A program made the position numbers and the translations under genes. A DNA stretch of 48,801 nt, taken from Allomesorhizobium camelthorni. Lineage in GTDB: Bacteria > Pseudomonadota > Alphaproteobacteria > Rhizobiales > Rhizobiaceae. The DNA is taken from contig NZ_JAAKZF010000042.1 in assembly GCF_011045125.1 (NCBI RefSeq), positions 1 to 48,801 on the forward strand, given 5' to 3'. How positions within the stretch are numbered: position 1 is the first letter of the stretch; every line of letters begins with the position of its first letter. The notes under the pieces were generated by a model that made no database searches, had not been told where the DNA came from, and saw nothing but the letters and a program-made list of their open reading frames with translations. Below are positions 16,171 through 23,754 of this stretch, piece after piece.

Positions 16171-16536
16171 ATGCTCTACGCGATCCTCTGCTACAACTCC
16201 GAAGATGTCGTCTGCTCCTGGACCAAGGAGGAGGACGACGCGGTGATGGCCAAGCTCGACGTGGTCCATCAGAAGCTATTGAAGGAGAAACGGCTCGGCC
16301 CCTCGCTGCGCCTGCTGCCGACCACTGCTGCGACCACCCTGGTCAAGAACCAGGATCTGGTGATCGACGGCCCCTATGCCGAGACCAAGGAGCAGCTGCT
16401 CGGCTTCTATGTTGTCGACGTCGAGGGACTTGAGGCAGGGCTGGAAGTCGCCCGCGACCTGGCGCGCGCCAATCCCGGCGGCGCTTATGAGCTCCGACCA
16501 ATTTCCCTTTTCCTTCCAGGAAGCGGGGTGACGTGA
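16171..16536 (+). CDS. YCII-related/DGPF-domain protein
   Basis: 121 aa. The DGPF family is a small YCII-like alpha/beta barrel. Here the name motif is DGPYAETKEQLLGFYVVD, and the protein ends with a typical ELRPISLF strand. Its biochemical role is not established, but genes of this family are regularly next to ECF42 sigma factors. The ATG at 16171 has AGGAAC upstream. The stop overlaps the sigma-factor start by four bases (GTGA), so the two are co-translated, and promoter A lies just upstream. Confidence 0.87.
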   Translation: MLYAILCYNSEDVVCSWTKEEDDAVMAKLDVVHQKLLKEKRLGPSLRLLPTTAATTLVKNQDLVIDGPYAETKEQLLGFYVVDVEGLEAGLEVARDLARANPGGAYELRPISLFLPGSGVT

Positions 16537-17813
16537 GCGACATGGTCTGGATAAACGCGGCCCTGACGGCCGCGCGTCCTCAAGCGATCGGCGCGCTGCT
16601 GCGTTATTTTCGTGACCTCGACACCGCCGAGGAAGCGTTTCAGGATGCATGTCTGCGGGCACTGAAAACCTGGCCAAAGAATGGCCCGCCGCGCGATCCG
16701 ACCGCCTGGCTGATCTTCGTCGGGCGCAATGCCGCGATCGATTCCGTCAGGAAGCGTAGCAAGCAGGAGCCGTTGCCCGCCGAGGAACTGGTCTCGGACC
16801 TGAACGACGCCGAGAGCGATCTGGCTGAGCGGCTCGACGGCTCGGACTACCGCGACGACGTGCTGCGCCTCTTGTTCATCTGCTGCCATCCCGAACTGCC
16901 GCAGACGCAGCAAATCGCGCTGGCGCTGCGCATCGTCTCGGGCCTTTCGGTCAAGCAGATCGCGCGCGCCTTCCTGGTTGGCGAAAGCGCGATGGAGCAA
17001 CGCATCACCCGGGCCAAGGCCCGCATCGCTCAGGCCGATGTTCCCTTCGAGACACCCGGCGCGCCGGAGCGAGCCGAGCGGCTCGCGGCGGTGGCGGCCA
17101 TGATCTACCTGGTGTTCAACGAGGGCTATTCGGCCAGCGGCGATTCCGCGCCGATGCGCGCGCCGCTCTGTGACGAAGCGATCCGGCTAGCCAGATTGCT
17201 GCTGCGCCTGTTCCAGACCGAGCCGGAGATCATGGGGCTGACAGCGCTCCTCCTGCTGCAGCATTCGCGCACCCCGGCGCGCTTCGACGCCGACGGCGCG
17301 GTCGTGCTGCTCGAAGACCAGGATCGCGGGCTGTGGAACCGCAAGCTGATCGCCGAGGGCCTGGCGCTGATCGACAAGGCGATACGCCATCGGCAGCGTG
17401 GCCCCTATCAGATTCAGGCGGCGATTGCCGCACTGCACGTGCGGGCCGCCCGCCCCGAGGACACCGACTGGGCGCAGATCGACCTCCTCTATGCCGCGCT
17501 CGAGGAATTGCAGCCGTCGCCGGTGGTGACGCTCAACCGGGCTGTCGCGGTCGCCAAGGTGCTCGGACCGGCCGCGGCGCTGGAGATGATCGAGCCGCTC
17601 GCGCCGAGGCTATCCGGCTACTTCCACTTCTTCGGCGTCAGGGGCGCGCTGCTCATGCAGCTCGGCCGCGCCGACGAGGCTCGCGAGGCCTTCGGCCAGG
17701 CGATCGCGAAGGCCAATACGGCGGCGGAGGCCGCCCATATCAGGATGCACCTCGACCGCCTGATGAAGGACAGCGACGCGGCCAAGACCACGCCCGTCAA
17801 ATCAGTCGTCTGA
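16533..17813 (+). CDS. ECF42-type RNA polymerase sigma factor with C-terminal extension
   Basis: 426 aa from a GTG at 16533 that overlaps the previous gene. Region 2 (about residues 12-75) contains LRYFRDLDTAEEAFQDACLR and WLIFVGRNAAIDSVRK, and region 4 (about 110-165) contains LALRIVSGLSVKQIARAFLV. A long helical DUF6596/TPR-like extension (about 180-420) contains IYLVFNEGYSASG, LNRAVAVAKV and the RADEAREAFGQAIAKA repeat. That build and the DGPF neighbour identify group ECF42. No anti-sigma gene is adjacent, and the C-terminal extension is thought to regulate activity instead. The signal is unknown. Confidence 0.9.
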   Translation: MSDMVWINAALTAARPQAIGALLRYFRDLDTAEEAFQDACLRALKTWPKNGPPRDPTAWLIFVGRNAAIDSVRKRSKQEPLPAEELVSDLNDAESDLAERLDGSDYRDDVLRLLFICCHPELPQTQQIALALRIVSGLSVKQIARAFLVGESAMEQRITRAKARIAQADVPFETPGAPERAERLAAVAAMIYLVFNEGYSASGDSAPMRAPLCDEAIRLARLLLRLFQTEPEIMGLTALLLLQHSRTPARFDADGAVVLLEDQDRGLWNRKLIAEGLALIDKAIRHRQRGPYQIQAAIAALHVRAARPEDTDWAQIDLLYAALEELQPSPVVTLNRAVAVAKVLGPAAALEMIEPLAPRLSGYFHFFGVRGALLMQLGRADEAREAFGQAIAKANTAAEAAHIRMHLDRLMKDSDAAKTTPVKSVV

Positions 17814-17838
17814 ATCGCCCAAAAAAATTCCGGCGCGT

Positions 17839-17867
17839 TGTCGGTTCGTCGCTCTCCTGTCCGTCCT
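17839..17867 (+). promoter_or_regulatory. Putative ECF42 promoter B (before the VOC gene)
   Basis: TGTCGG at 17839-17844, a 17-base spacer, then CGTCCT at 17862-17867, 54 bases before the VOC start. Both hexamers and the spacing match promoter A exactly, while the spacers differ. It lies 25 bases after the sigma-factor stop, giving the VOC gene its own sigma-dependent start. Confidence 0.7.
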
Positions 17868-17921
17868 TGGTACAGCCCGCCGCATACGCACGGGTCCACG
17901 AGACGAAAAGAGGAGAACGAC

Positions 17922-18353
17922 ATGGCGACGACAGCAGCGGCAACCGCAAACTCCGAAGCACAGGAAACCCCCGCCGTCCTGGGCGGCGTGGTGGCTTATC
18001 TCACCGTCGGAGGCGCCACCAAGGCCGCCGAGTTCTACGAACGCGCCTTCGGCGCGAAGGAGGTGGCGAGGCATCCGGTCGACGAGCAGGGCCGCACGAT
18101 GCATCTCCATCTCTATATCAACGGCAGCTCGGTCATGCTCTGCGATGCCTACCCGGAATACGGCCATCCGCTGAAGGAGCCACAAGGCGTCACGATGCAC
18201 CTGATGGTCGACGACATCGACGCCTGGTTCGACCGCGCGGTGAAGGCCGGCGCGGAAGTCATCCTGCCGGTGCAGGTGATGTTCTGGGGCGACCGCTACG
18301 GGCAGCTTCGCGATCCGTTCGGCGTCACCTGGGCGATGGTCGCGCCGGCTTAG
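17922..18353 (+). CDS. VOC/glyoxalase-like (PhnB-type) protein
   Basis: About 143 aa. After a 20-residue Ala/Thr-rich lead it has the vicinal-oxygen-chelate fold: VVAYLTVGGATKAAEFYERAFGA, MHLHLYINGSSVMLCD, HLMVDDIDAWFDRAVKAGAE and RYGQLRDPFGVTWAM. Such proteins bind metal or small molecules and include resistance proteins and PhnB homologues, and the activity here is unknown. The ATG at 17922 has AGGAGAAC upstream. It is probably part of the ECF42 regulon through promoter B, as DGPF and VOC proteins often accompany these factors. Confidence 0.85.
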   Translation: MATTAAATANSEAQETPAVLGGVVAYLTVGGATKAAEFYERAFGAKEVARHPVDEQGRTMHLHLYINGSSVMLCDAYPEYGHPLKEPQGVTMHLMVDDIDAWFDRAVKAGAEVILPVQVMFWGDRYGQLRDPFGVTWAMVAPA

Positions 18354-18359
18354 GAATTT

Positions 18360-18387
18360 CTGGCCAGCCCGCTTGCGGGCCGGCCAG
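18360..18387. terminator. Hairpin after the VOC gene
   Basis: CTGGCC (18360-18365) pairs with GGCCAG (18382-18387), and inside it GCCCG (18367-18371) pairs with CGGGC (18376-18380) across loop CTTG, with one A/C mismatch between the stems. It starts seven bases after the VOC stop. No T-run follows, so intrinsic termination is uncertain. It separates the convergent VOC gene and glycosyltransferase remnant. Confidence 0.35.
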
Positions 18388-18419
18388 GCGCGCCGCAAGC
18401 GAATGCGCCTCGCCCCTCA

Positions 18420-18857
18420 CTACGATCCTGGGGCGGGCGCTGCGATGGGGCGTCTTATCCCAATGGTGCGGACGCCGGAAGAGCTGGAAGAGGGCCCACC
18501 AGCTGCGAATGACAGCATCGCCCAGTAAACGGGCGTGAACAGATAGACCTTCCACAGCCCTTCTTTCTCCCGGCGGTCCAGTCCCATCGATCCGAGCGCC
18601 ATGAACGACGCGTATCCGAGAGCGATGTTGACGGATTCGATCCAGAGCAGGCTGGACTGCCAGGTGCTCAGCGTGCCGCCGCCCACAATATGCATCGTCA
18701 GCCATGCCAGCGTGACCAGCAGGATGGGATGGGCGAGCGCTGACGCAACCATTCCGGCAAACAATATCTGCCCGGCCCAGAAGGACTTGGGATCGAGTTC
18801 GCCGGCCAGCCGCCGCGGATTGCGCATATGAACCAGCCAGGTCTGCATCCAACCCTT
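18420..18857 (-). pseudogene. C-terminal remnant of a membrane GT2 glycosyltransferase
   Basis: The minus strand encodes the tail of a cellulose-synthase-like family 2 glycosyltransferase: KGWMQTWLVHMRNPRRL, membrane helices, then VYWAMLSFA. The homology starts abruptly at KGW (18857), a conserved block that in intact proteins lies deep inside, and an in-frame TAG follows two codons upstream (18863-18861). The frame breaks again near 18502: the expected continuation WWALFQLFRRPHHWDKT is in the next frame, so one base has been lost. The gene therefore lacks its catalytic N-terminus and is frameshifted. The breakpoint coincides with the edge of the recombinase island at 18861-22178, which probably removed the rest. 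Confidence 0.72.
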
Positions 18858-18958
18858 GATCTAGCGTTCGCCATCGTTTAAGATCATTCGAATTCCTTCA
18901 CATAATCTAGCATTTTCCTACACTTAGCGTAAAGTATCGTTCGGGGTGGTTCGCCAGC

Positions 18959-18989
18959 AGCAACGAAAATTGTTGCTATAGTGTTGCTA
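18959..18989 (+). promoter_or_regulatory. Inverted and direct repeats before the P4-type integrase
   Basis: AGCAAC (18959-18964) and GTTGCT (18972-18977) form a 6-bp inverted repeat across GAAAATT. The octamer TGTTGCTA occurs at 18971-18978 and again at 18982-18989, 11 bases on. The region is AT-rich and lies 42 bases before the integrase start. It could be an operator or a set of recombinase/accessory-factor arm sites. A TATAGT at 18978 could be a -10 box. Confidence 0.45.
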
Positions 18990-19030
18990 CGGGATAACCC
19001 TAGCTACAAATCGTGGCCAGGAAACTCATC

Positions 19031-20257
19031 ATGAGGAAGCAGCTTACCGCCGTCGCAATCGCGGCCCTGAAACCCAAGGCTGCGCCCTACTACGTCAGTG
19101 ACGCCAAGACTGATGGGTTGCGCATCCGCGTCGCGCCGTCGGGCGTGATGACCTGGAACGTCGCCTTCCGCATCAAGGGCGAGGGCAGCAAGAGCGTGTC
19201 GCTTGGCCGGTGCGATCCAGAAGGCCGCAACGGGATGAATCTTGCTTCCGCCCGCGAGCGCGCCGCCTCGATCGTGAAGGCAGCGCGTGACGGGCGCCAT
19301 TTGCTGGCCGAGGAACAGGCCGAGCGGCAGGCGCGCAAAGACGCCTTCACGATCGAGGAGCTGATTTCCCTGTATGCCAAGCACACGAAATCCGCGCACC
19401 GGAAAGGTGGCCCGCTTCGCACCGCTGATGACATAGATCGCCGCCTGAGGCGGGCGCTGGCAACGAAACTTGACAGCCCAGCCGACAATCTCAGGCGGGC
19501 CGACATTTCCCGCATACTGGACGACGTTGCCGACACGTACCCTCGTGAGGCCGAGAAGCGCCGCCAGACCGTTGGCGCAATGTTCGCATGGGGCGTCAGC
19601 AAGGGCTATGTGAACGCGAACCCGGTCGCCGGAACATCGAGTTATGGGCTTGGCGACACAAGGAACCGCGTTCTTTCCGCCGACGAAATCCGCACTTTCT
19701 GGCAATGGCTCGACAATGGCGCGGACGGCATGCCGCCCGACGCCATTGCCGTACTCAGGCTACAGTTGCTCTTGGGAGCACGAGTTGGCGAGGTTGCCGG
19801 CATGGAGGCGAGTGAACTAGCGCACGACGGCGAGCGGTTGATTTGGCGGCTTCCGGCGAGCCGCAGTAAGAACAAGCGCGAGCGCGTCACGCCGCTGGCC
19901 GGGGTTGGGAAGGAAATCGCCGAGACGGCCTGGAGGGCGAGGCCGAAAGGTGCACTGTTCCGCACGCTCGATCGTAAGCGGGCGCTCCGCGCCGACGACA
20001 TAGGCTTGGCGCTCAATCACCGCGACCGACCGATTGCGCACTTCACGACACATGACCTTCGCCGCACGGTAGTTTCCGGCATGGATGAACTGGGCATCGC
20101 GCTCGAGACAATCGCAGCCGTAATCGGCCATCAGCGCGGCACAAGGGACACGCGTACGCTGATCCGGCATTACAGCCGTCCGAACCTGGACCACCGCGTT
20201 GAAGCCGCCTTGATAGCCTGGCAGGCGCATTTGCAGGGCGCCATCAACGGAAGGTAG
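19031..20257 (+). CDS. P4-type tyrosine integrase (DUF4102 N-terminus)
   Basis: About 408 aa. The N-terminal DUF4102 arm-binding domain is clear (LTAVAIAALKPKAAPYYVSD and DGLRIRVAPSG, about residues 4-85). A core-binding domain follows, then the catalytic domain with R251 (LGARVGE), H341 and R344 (THDLRRT), H367 (VIGHQ) and nucleophile Y381 (IRHYSR). All catalytic residues are present. The ATG at 19031 has AGGAA seven bases upstream, and a GTG at 19013 is also in frame. Integrases of this type usually begin next to their att site, so the left boundary of its element should lie in 18861-19030, exactly where the glycosyltransferase remnant stops. Confidence 0.9.
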   Translation: MRKQLTAVAIAALKPKAAPYYVSDAKTDGLRIRVAPSGVMTWNVAFRIKGEGSKSVSLGRCDPEGRNGMNLASARERAASIVKAARDGRHLLAEEQAERQARKDAFTIEELISLYAKHTKSAHRKGGPLRTADDIDRRLRRALATKLDSPADNLRRADISRILDDVADTYPREAEKRRQTVGAMFAWGVSKGYVNANPVAGTSSYGLGDTRNRVLSADEIRTFWQWLDNGADGMPPDAIAVLRLQLLLGARVGEVAGMEASELAHDGERLIWRLPASRSKNKRERVTPLAGVGKEIAETAWRARPKGALFRTLDRKRALRADDIGLALNHRDRPIAHFTTHDLRRTVVSGMDELGIALETIAAVIGHQRGTRDTRTLIRHYSRPNLDHRVEAALIAWQAHLQGAINGR

Positions 20258-20624
20258 CAGGCCGGCTCCGTTGTCCGTCTCGCGGGGTGACTGACACCCT
20301 GCCCGACGGCTTCAGTCTGCAAGGCACTGCACCAGATGGTCGAATTCATCGCTAAGTTCCAGAACGAGGGGCGCGCGGCCCCTGGCCCCAAATTTGCTGT
20401 TCGACGGGCTTTTTCACTCCAAGTCGCCGCCTGATTCAACTCGGGGTACCGATCGCGTAAAAGAAAAAGATATGCGTCGTCGTACACAAAGGTTGAAAGA
20501 GAATCCGGTGTTTTGAGCAATTTTAGGTCTGGAGATTTGAGGATGAGGCTTGCCAGCATCAGAGCCAGGACATGACAGCTGCGCCCAACGAAAGAAGGGG
20601 CCCAAAGACGCGCGTTCAACGCGG
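20258..20624. other. Non-coding stretch in the recombinase island
   Basis: About 370 bases between the two recombinase modules. Overlapping minus-strand frames reach across it but have no start signal or recognisable protein, and run antisense into the flanking genes. GC content falls in the middle (20440-20540). I see no tRNA, no copy of the tRNA-Ile2 3' end and no cargo gene. Confidence 0.5.
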
Positions 20625-20652
20625 TGGGTTTTAGCTGGAGAGCTAAAACCCA
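20625..20652 (+). promoter_or_regulatory. Perfect 12-bp hairpin presenting the xis2 Shine-Dalgarno
   Basis: TGGGTTTTAGCT (20625-20636) and AGCTAAAACCCA (20641-20652) are perfectly complementary around a 4-base loop GGAG. GGAG is the only Shine-Dalgarno candidate for the ATG at 20652, whose A is the last base of the stem. The hairpin therefore controls ribosome access or, as DNA, is an operator for autoregulation. It echoes the smaller hairpin at 1065-1085 before the other excisionase gene. Confidence 0.75.
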
Positions 20653-20936
20653 TGCCACGTGCGCAGAGCGTGTTGCCTCCTTCGCTTCCGCCAGTAGGAA
20701 TCAATCGGGAGCAGGCTGCGGCGTTCATCGGCGTAAGCCCAACGACTTTTGATGAAATGGTCCGGGACGGCCGGATGCCGCAGCCACGAATCCCAAGCAA
20801 GGGACGCATCATTTGGGACGTCGAGGAGGTTGTATTGGCGTTTCGAGAGCTCCCTCACCGGCAAGCAGAAAAAGCATCAACGCTTGACGAAGCTTTGCCA
20901 CCAGACAATCCTTGGGATCGAAGACCTCGAAAATGA
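20652..20936 (+). CDS. Excisionase/AlpA-like DNA-binding protein (element 2)
   Basis: 94 aa. The HTH core (about residues 15-60) has NREQAAAFIGVSPTTFDEMV followed by RDGRMPQP and IIWDVEEVVLAF. It is clearly homologous to the 103-aa protein at 1088-1399, including the GVSPT-x-FD block and MP-x-P. It should bind element DNA and either promote excision or control the recombinase, as inferred from family and position. The stop overlaps the recombinase start as ATGA (20933-20936). The start codon lies at the base of a 12-bp hairpin. Confidence 0.75.
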   Translation: MPRAQSVLPPSLPPVGINREQAAAFIGVSPTTFDEMVRDGRMPQPRIPSKGRIIWDVEEVVLAFRELPHRQAEKASTLDEALPPDNPWDRRPRK

Positions 20937-22174
20937 CGGATGAGCCTGTGAAGGTCGATCTTAAGGGCGTCGTCAAGGACACTGATCGCCACGGCAATGA
21001 TCGGTACTATTTTCGCGTACCCGGTCGGAGGAAGGTCCGGCTCCGTGAACCTATCGGCAGCGACGAGTTTCTCGAGGAGCTGCGCTGTGCGCGTGCGGGG
21101 GTCGCCTATGTTCGGCCCGGCACTCTTCCCAACGTCCGATCCGTCTCCAAGCCTTCGGAGCCAGCAAAAAAAGGAACGTTGCTATGGCTTTGCCAGGAGT
21201 ACTACCGTCGTGGCGGCGCGGAGATCACTGAAGACACTATGGCGCGCCGACGAGCAATTCTGGAGCGCGTGTGCGAATTGCCTCATCCGCTCGAAGGTGA
21301 CCGCGATCCACAGTATCCCACCAAAGGATCGCTGCCGTTCGCCGGTATGAAACGGTCTCATGTTAAGGAGATCAGGGACACCAGGCTCGACGCCCTTGGT
21401 GCCGCAAACAATATGGTAAAGGCCATCAGCGCAATGTTCGAATGGGCAAAGGAAGCCGAGTTGGTCGATTCCAACCCTGCTCGCGGCATCAAGCGGCTGA
21501 AGAGTGGGGACGGCTGGCATACTTGGGAGGTATCGGAAATCGTCCGGTACGAAAAACGTCATGTCCGCGGCACAACGGCCAGGCGTGCGCTGGCGATCTT
21601 TATGTTCACGGGCCTGCGGCTTTCTGATGTTGCTATTTTCGGCCGACAGCACATCACGCTGGTTCATAACGATGAAACCGGCGAATGGGAGAAATGGATC
21701 AGAATCAAGCCAGGAAAGACAAGTCGTAATAGTGAATCCGTTATGGTCGAGCTCCCGCTGCTTCCTGAGCTTGAGGAGGAACTAAATGCGACACCGGTCG
21801 ACCAAATGATCTTCTTGGTCAACGAATATGGCAGCCCGTTCTCAGGGAACGGTCTCGGGAACAAAATGCGCCAATGGTGCGATGAGGCTGGATTGCCGCA
21901 CTGCAGCGCACACGGGCTGAGAAAGGCCGGTGCGACCATTGCAGCTGAGAACGGCGCGACGCATGAACAGCTCAAGGCGATTTATGGCTGGACGACATAT
22001 CAGCAGCCAGATCTTTACATCCGTAAAGCGCGCCGCCGGAAGGTGGCCAAGGCTGCTCGCCACCTACTCGTCATTGACCGAAACGAGAACAAAATTGTCC
22101 CACTTTCCGAGGGGGTTGATTTGAGTGGGACAAATTCGGCCAGAAAATCGTTAAAAATCAAAGAACCGAGGTAG
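20933..22174 (+). CDS. Tyrosine recombinase/integrase (element 2)
   Basis: About 413 aa. An N-terminal DNA-binding part (about residues 1-180) is followed by the catalytic domain with R229 (TGLRLSD), H327 and R330 (HGLRKAG), W353 (YGWTT) and nucleophile Y362 (DLYIRKA). The W-to-Y distance of nine equals that in Cre. The set is complete. The start overlaps the excisionase stop by four bases. The stop at 22174 lies five bases from the CCA end of tRNA-Ile2, so this tRNA is the presumed integration target. The last 40 residues (from about LLVIDRNENK) extend past the usual domain end and may be encoded by att-proximal DNA. Confidence 0.9.
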   Translation: MTDEPVKVDLKGVVKDTDRHGNDRYYFRVPGRRKVRLREPIGSDEFLEELRCARAGVAYVRPGTLPNVRSVSKPSEPAKKGTLLWLCQEYYRRGGAEITEDTMARRRAILERVCELPHPLEGDRDPQYPTKGSLPFAGMKRSHVKEIRDTRLDALGAANNMVKAISAMFEWAKEAELVDSNPARGIKRLKSGDGWHTWEVSEIVRYEKRHVRGTTARRALAIFMFTGLRLSDVAIFGRQHITLVHNDETGEWEKWIRIKPGKTSRNSESVMVELPLLPELEEELNATPVDQMIFLVNEYGSPFSGNGLGNKMRQWCDEAGLPHCSAHGLRKAGATIAAENGATHEQLKAIYGWTTYQQPDLYIRKARRRKVAKAARHLLVIDRNENKIVPLSEGVDLSGTNSARKSLKIKEPR

Positions 22175-22178
22175 GTGG

Positions 22179-22254
22179 TGGTGGGCCCGGAGGGACTCGA
22201 ACCCCCAACCAAGCGGTTATGAGCCGCCGGCTCTGACCATTGAGCTACAGGCCC
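22179..22254 (-). tRNA. tRNA-Ile2 (CAT anticodon, lysidine-modified type)
   Basis: The reverse complement forms a cloverleaf. The acceptor is GGGCCTG/CGGGCCC with discriminator A and encoded CCA (22179-22181). The anticodon stem GGCGG/CCGCT encloses loop CTCATAA, and the T-arm is GGGGGTTCGAGTCCCTC-like. Three tRNA species carry CAT. The D-arm and anticodon arm (GAGC-x-GGCG-x-CTCATAA-x-CGCTTGG) match the Ile2 type, whose C34 is changed to lysidine by TilS to read AUA, rather than elongator or initiator Met. It is the probable attachment site for element 2. Confidence 0.88.
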
Positions 22255-22390
22255 GCCGAGGGCTGAATTAGTCAGTTTTGCCTGCGCGCACAAGGCTTTC
22301 GCGAAAATGCGCTCTCTGCCGCCGCAATCCACCCATAATCCCGGCAATAATCGGCGCCGTCCAGGCAACATATCTCATACGGAGTTTTTG

Positions 22391-23098
22391 ATGACGAAAC
22401 GATTTTTACCGCTGGCGCTGGCCGCCGCGATCGCGCTTCCGGCTGCTGCGGCCAGGGCCGACACCCAGCCGCCGCCGCGTATAATGGTGACGGGGGAAGG
22501 CGAAAGCGCGATCGCGCCCGATCTGGCGCTGCTGTCGCTCAGCGTCATGCGCGAGGCCAAGACAGCGCGCGCGGCGCTCGACGCCAACAACGACGCCATG
22601 GCTGCGGTCATCGCCGCGATGAAGGCGGCGGGCGTCGAGGAACGCGATCTCCAGACCGCCGGCATCCAGATCGCGCCGCGCTACAATTACAACAACAAGC
22701 CGGACGGCAGCCAGGAGGCAGAACTCGTCGCCTACCAGGTCACCAACACACTATCGGTGCGCGTGCGCGACCTGTCCAAAACCGGCGAAATCCTCGACAA
22801 ATCGGTGTCGCTCGGCGTCAATCAGGGTGGCGGCATATCGTTCACCAACGACGATCCGGAAAAGGCGCTGACCGAGGCGCGCAAGCTTGCGGTTGCCGAC
22901 GCCATGCAGAAGGCCAGGACGCTCAGCGAAGCCGCCGGCGTGAAACTTGGGCGCATCATCGAGATCTCAGATCAGGCTGTCATACAGCCGCCGATACCCT
23001 ATATGGCCAAGGCCGAAATGCGCGACGCAGCCGTTCCTATCCAGGCCGGCGAAAACGCCTACCTGGTCCAGGTCAACGTCATCTTCGAGCTGAAATAA
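22391..23098 (+). CDS. SIMPL/DUF541 periplasmic protein
   Basis: About 235 aa. A signal peptide (residues 1-23, ending AARA-DTQ) is followed by the SIMPL domain: RIMVTGEGESAIAPDLALLSL, LQTAGIQIAPRYNY, YQVTNTLSVRVRDL, and ALTEARKLAVADAMQKARTL near the C-terminus. These are periplasmic or outer-membrane-associated oligomeric proteins, linked in some bacteria to oxidative-stress tolerance, with no defined reaction. The ATG at 22391 has GGAG upstream. It ends before a strong bidirectional terminator. Confidence 0.9.
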   Translation: MTKRFLPLALAAAIALPAAAARADTQPPPRIMVTGEGESAIAPDLALLSLSVMREAKTARAALDANNDAMAAVIAAMKAAGVEERDLQTAGIQIAPRYNYNNKPDGSQEAELVAYQVTNTLSVRVRDLSKTGEILDKSVSLGVNQGGGISFTNDDPEKALTEARKLAVADAMQKARTLSEAAGVKLGRIIEISDQAVIQPPIPYMAKAEMRDAAVPIQAGENAYLVQVNVIFELK

Positions 23099-23118
23099 GC
23101 GGCGCACAACCGCAAAAG

Positions 23119-23151
23119 AAAACCCCGGAGGCGGCGCCTCCGGGGTTTTTT
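23119..23151. terminator. Strong bidirectional terminator
   Basis: CCCCGGAGGC (23123-23132) and GCCTCCGGGG (23136-23145) form a perfect 10-bp GC-rich stem with a 3-base loop. Four or more A flank the left and six T the right, so it works in both directions. It serves the SIMPL gene (plus) and the exported protein gene (minus), which converge here. Confidence 0.93.
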
Positions 23152-23162
23152 AGTCGGCCCGA

Positions 23163-23558
23163 TTACCAGCCGATAACCGGGCAGTTGGGCGCGCGGCCGA
23201 AATCCACGGTGACGCGGTCACCCCATTTGCGACCCCTGACCGTGATCGAGCGGCGGTCGATATCCACGATGCGCGCGCGACGGATACCCATCCGCTCGGC
23301 CTTGTTCAGCGCGCGGTTGGCCGTGCACTGGCGGCGCATATGGCGGCGCTCCCAGCGGTCGCGGCGATCGTAGCGGTCATAACGGTCGCGGCGATGCCAC
23401 CGGCGATCGTCGTCGCCGACATAGACGCCGAAGCGAGCATCGCCGCCGCCGAAATTGAGATAGAGGCCTTCGGCCTGCGCGGACGTGGCCGGGATGGCCG
23501 CGAGCGTGCCGAGAGCGATCAGAGCCGAAAGGCCCGCTGTCTTGAGCGTCTTGAACAT
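23163..23558 (-). CDS. Exported basic Arg/Asp-rich protein
   Basis: About 131 aa. A signal peptide (residues 1-29, ending SAQA-EGL) is followed by a short YLNFGGGDARFGVYVG segment and a low-complexity stretch of Arg/Asp/Tyr repeats (about residues 50-72). The C-terminal domain has two Cys (RRQCTANRALNKAERMG, PNCPVIGW) and RRARIVDIDRRSITVRGRKWG. The tail pattern recurs in rhizobial exported proteins of unknown function. The ATG at 23558 has AAGGAG upstream. It ends at the shared terminator. Confidence 0.78.
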   Translation of the reverse strand: MFKTLKTAGLSALIALGTLAAIPATSAQAEGLYLNFGGGDARFGVYVGDDDRRWHRRDRYDRYDRRDRWERRHMRRQCTANRALNKAERMGIRRARIVDIDRRSITVRGRKWGDRVTVDFGRAPNCPVIGW

Positions 23559-23754
23559 TGTGTTCTCCTTTGCTGACGCGATGATCTGTCTTCGCCGAGG
23601 CGATGAGACGAAAATGCGCCAGCCAAGCTGAACCGGCCGCGAACCGGCCATTCATGCACGGTTCATGTTCAATTTCGCCGGAATCAAAAAGGGCTTTCGG
23701 CTCGGGTATGCAGCAGAGGCAAGGCCAGGGGTACCGAGGTTCAGGTCAGGACGC

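Noticed and set aside
20170-20812. Minus-strand open frames across the recombinase island spacer
   Set aside because: They run antisense into the integrase and excisionase genes, lack a start signal and show no recognisable domain.
18861-22178. Direct repeat of the tRNA-Ile2 3' end at the island's left edge
   Set aside because: I looked for GGGCCCGGAGGGACTCGAAC-like sequence in 18.3-22.1 kb and found none, so the element limits cannot be given from the sequence.
22179-22254. Call as tRNA-Met for the CAT anticodon
   Set aside because: The anticodon arm and D-arm match tRNA-Ile2 rather than elongator or initiator Met.
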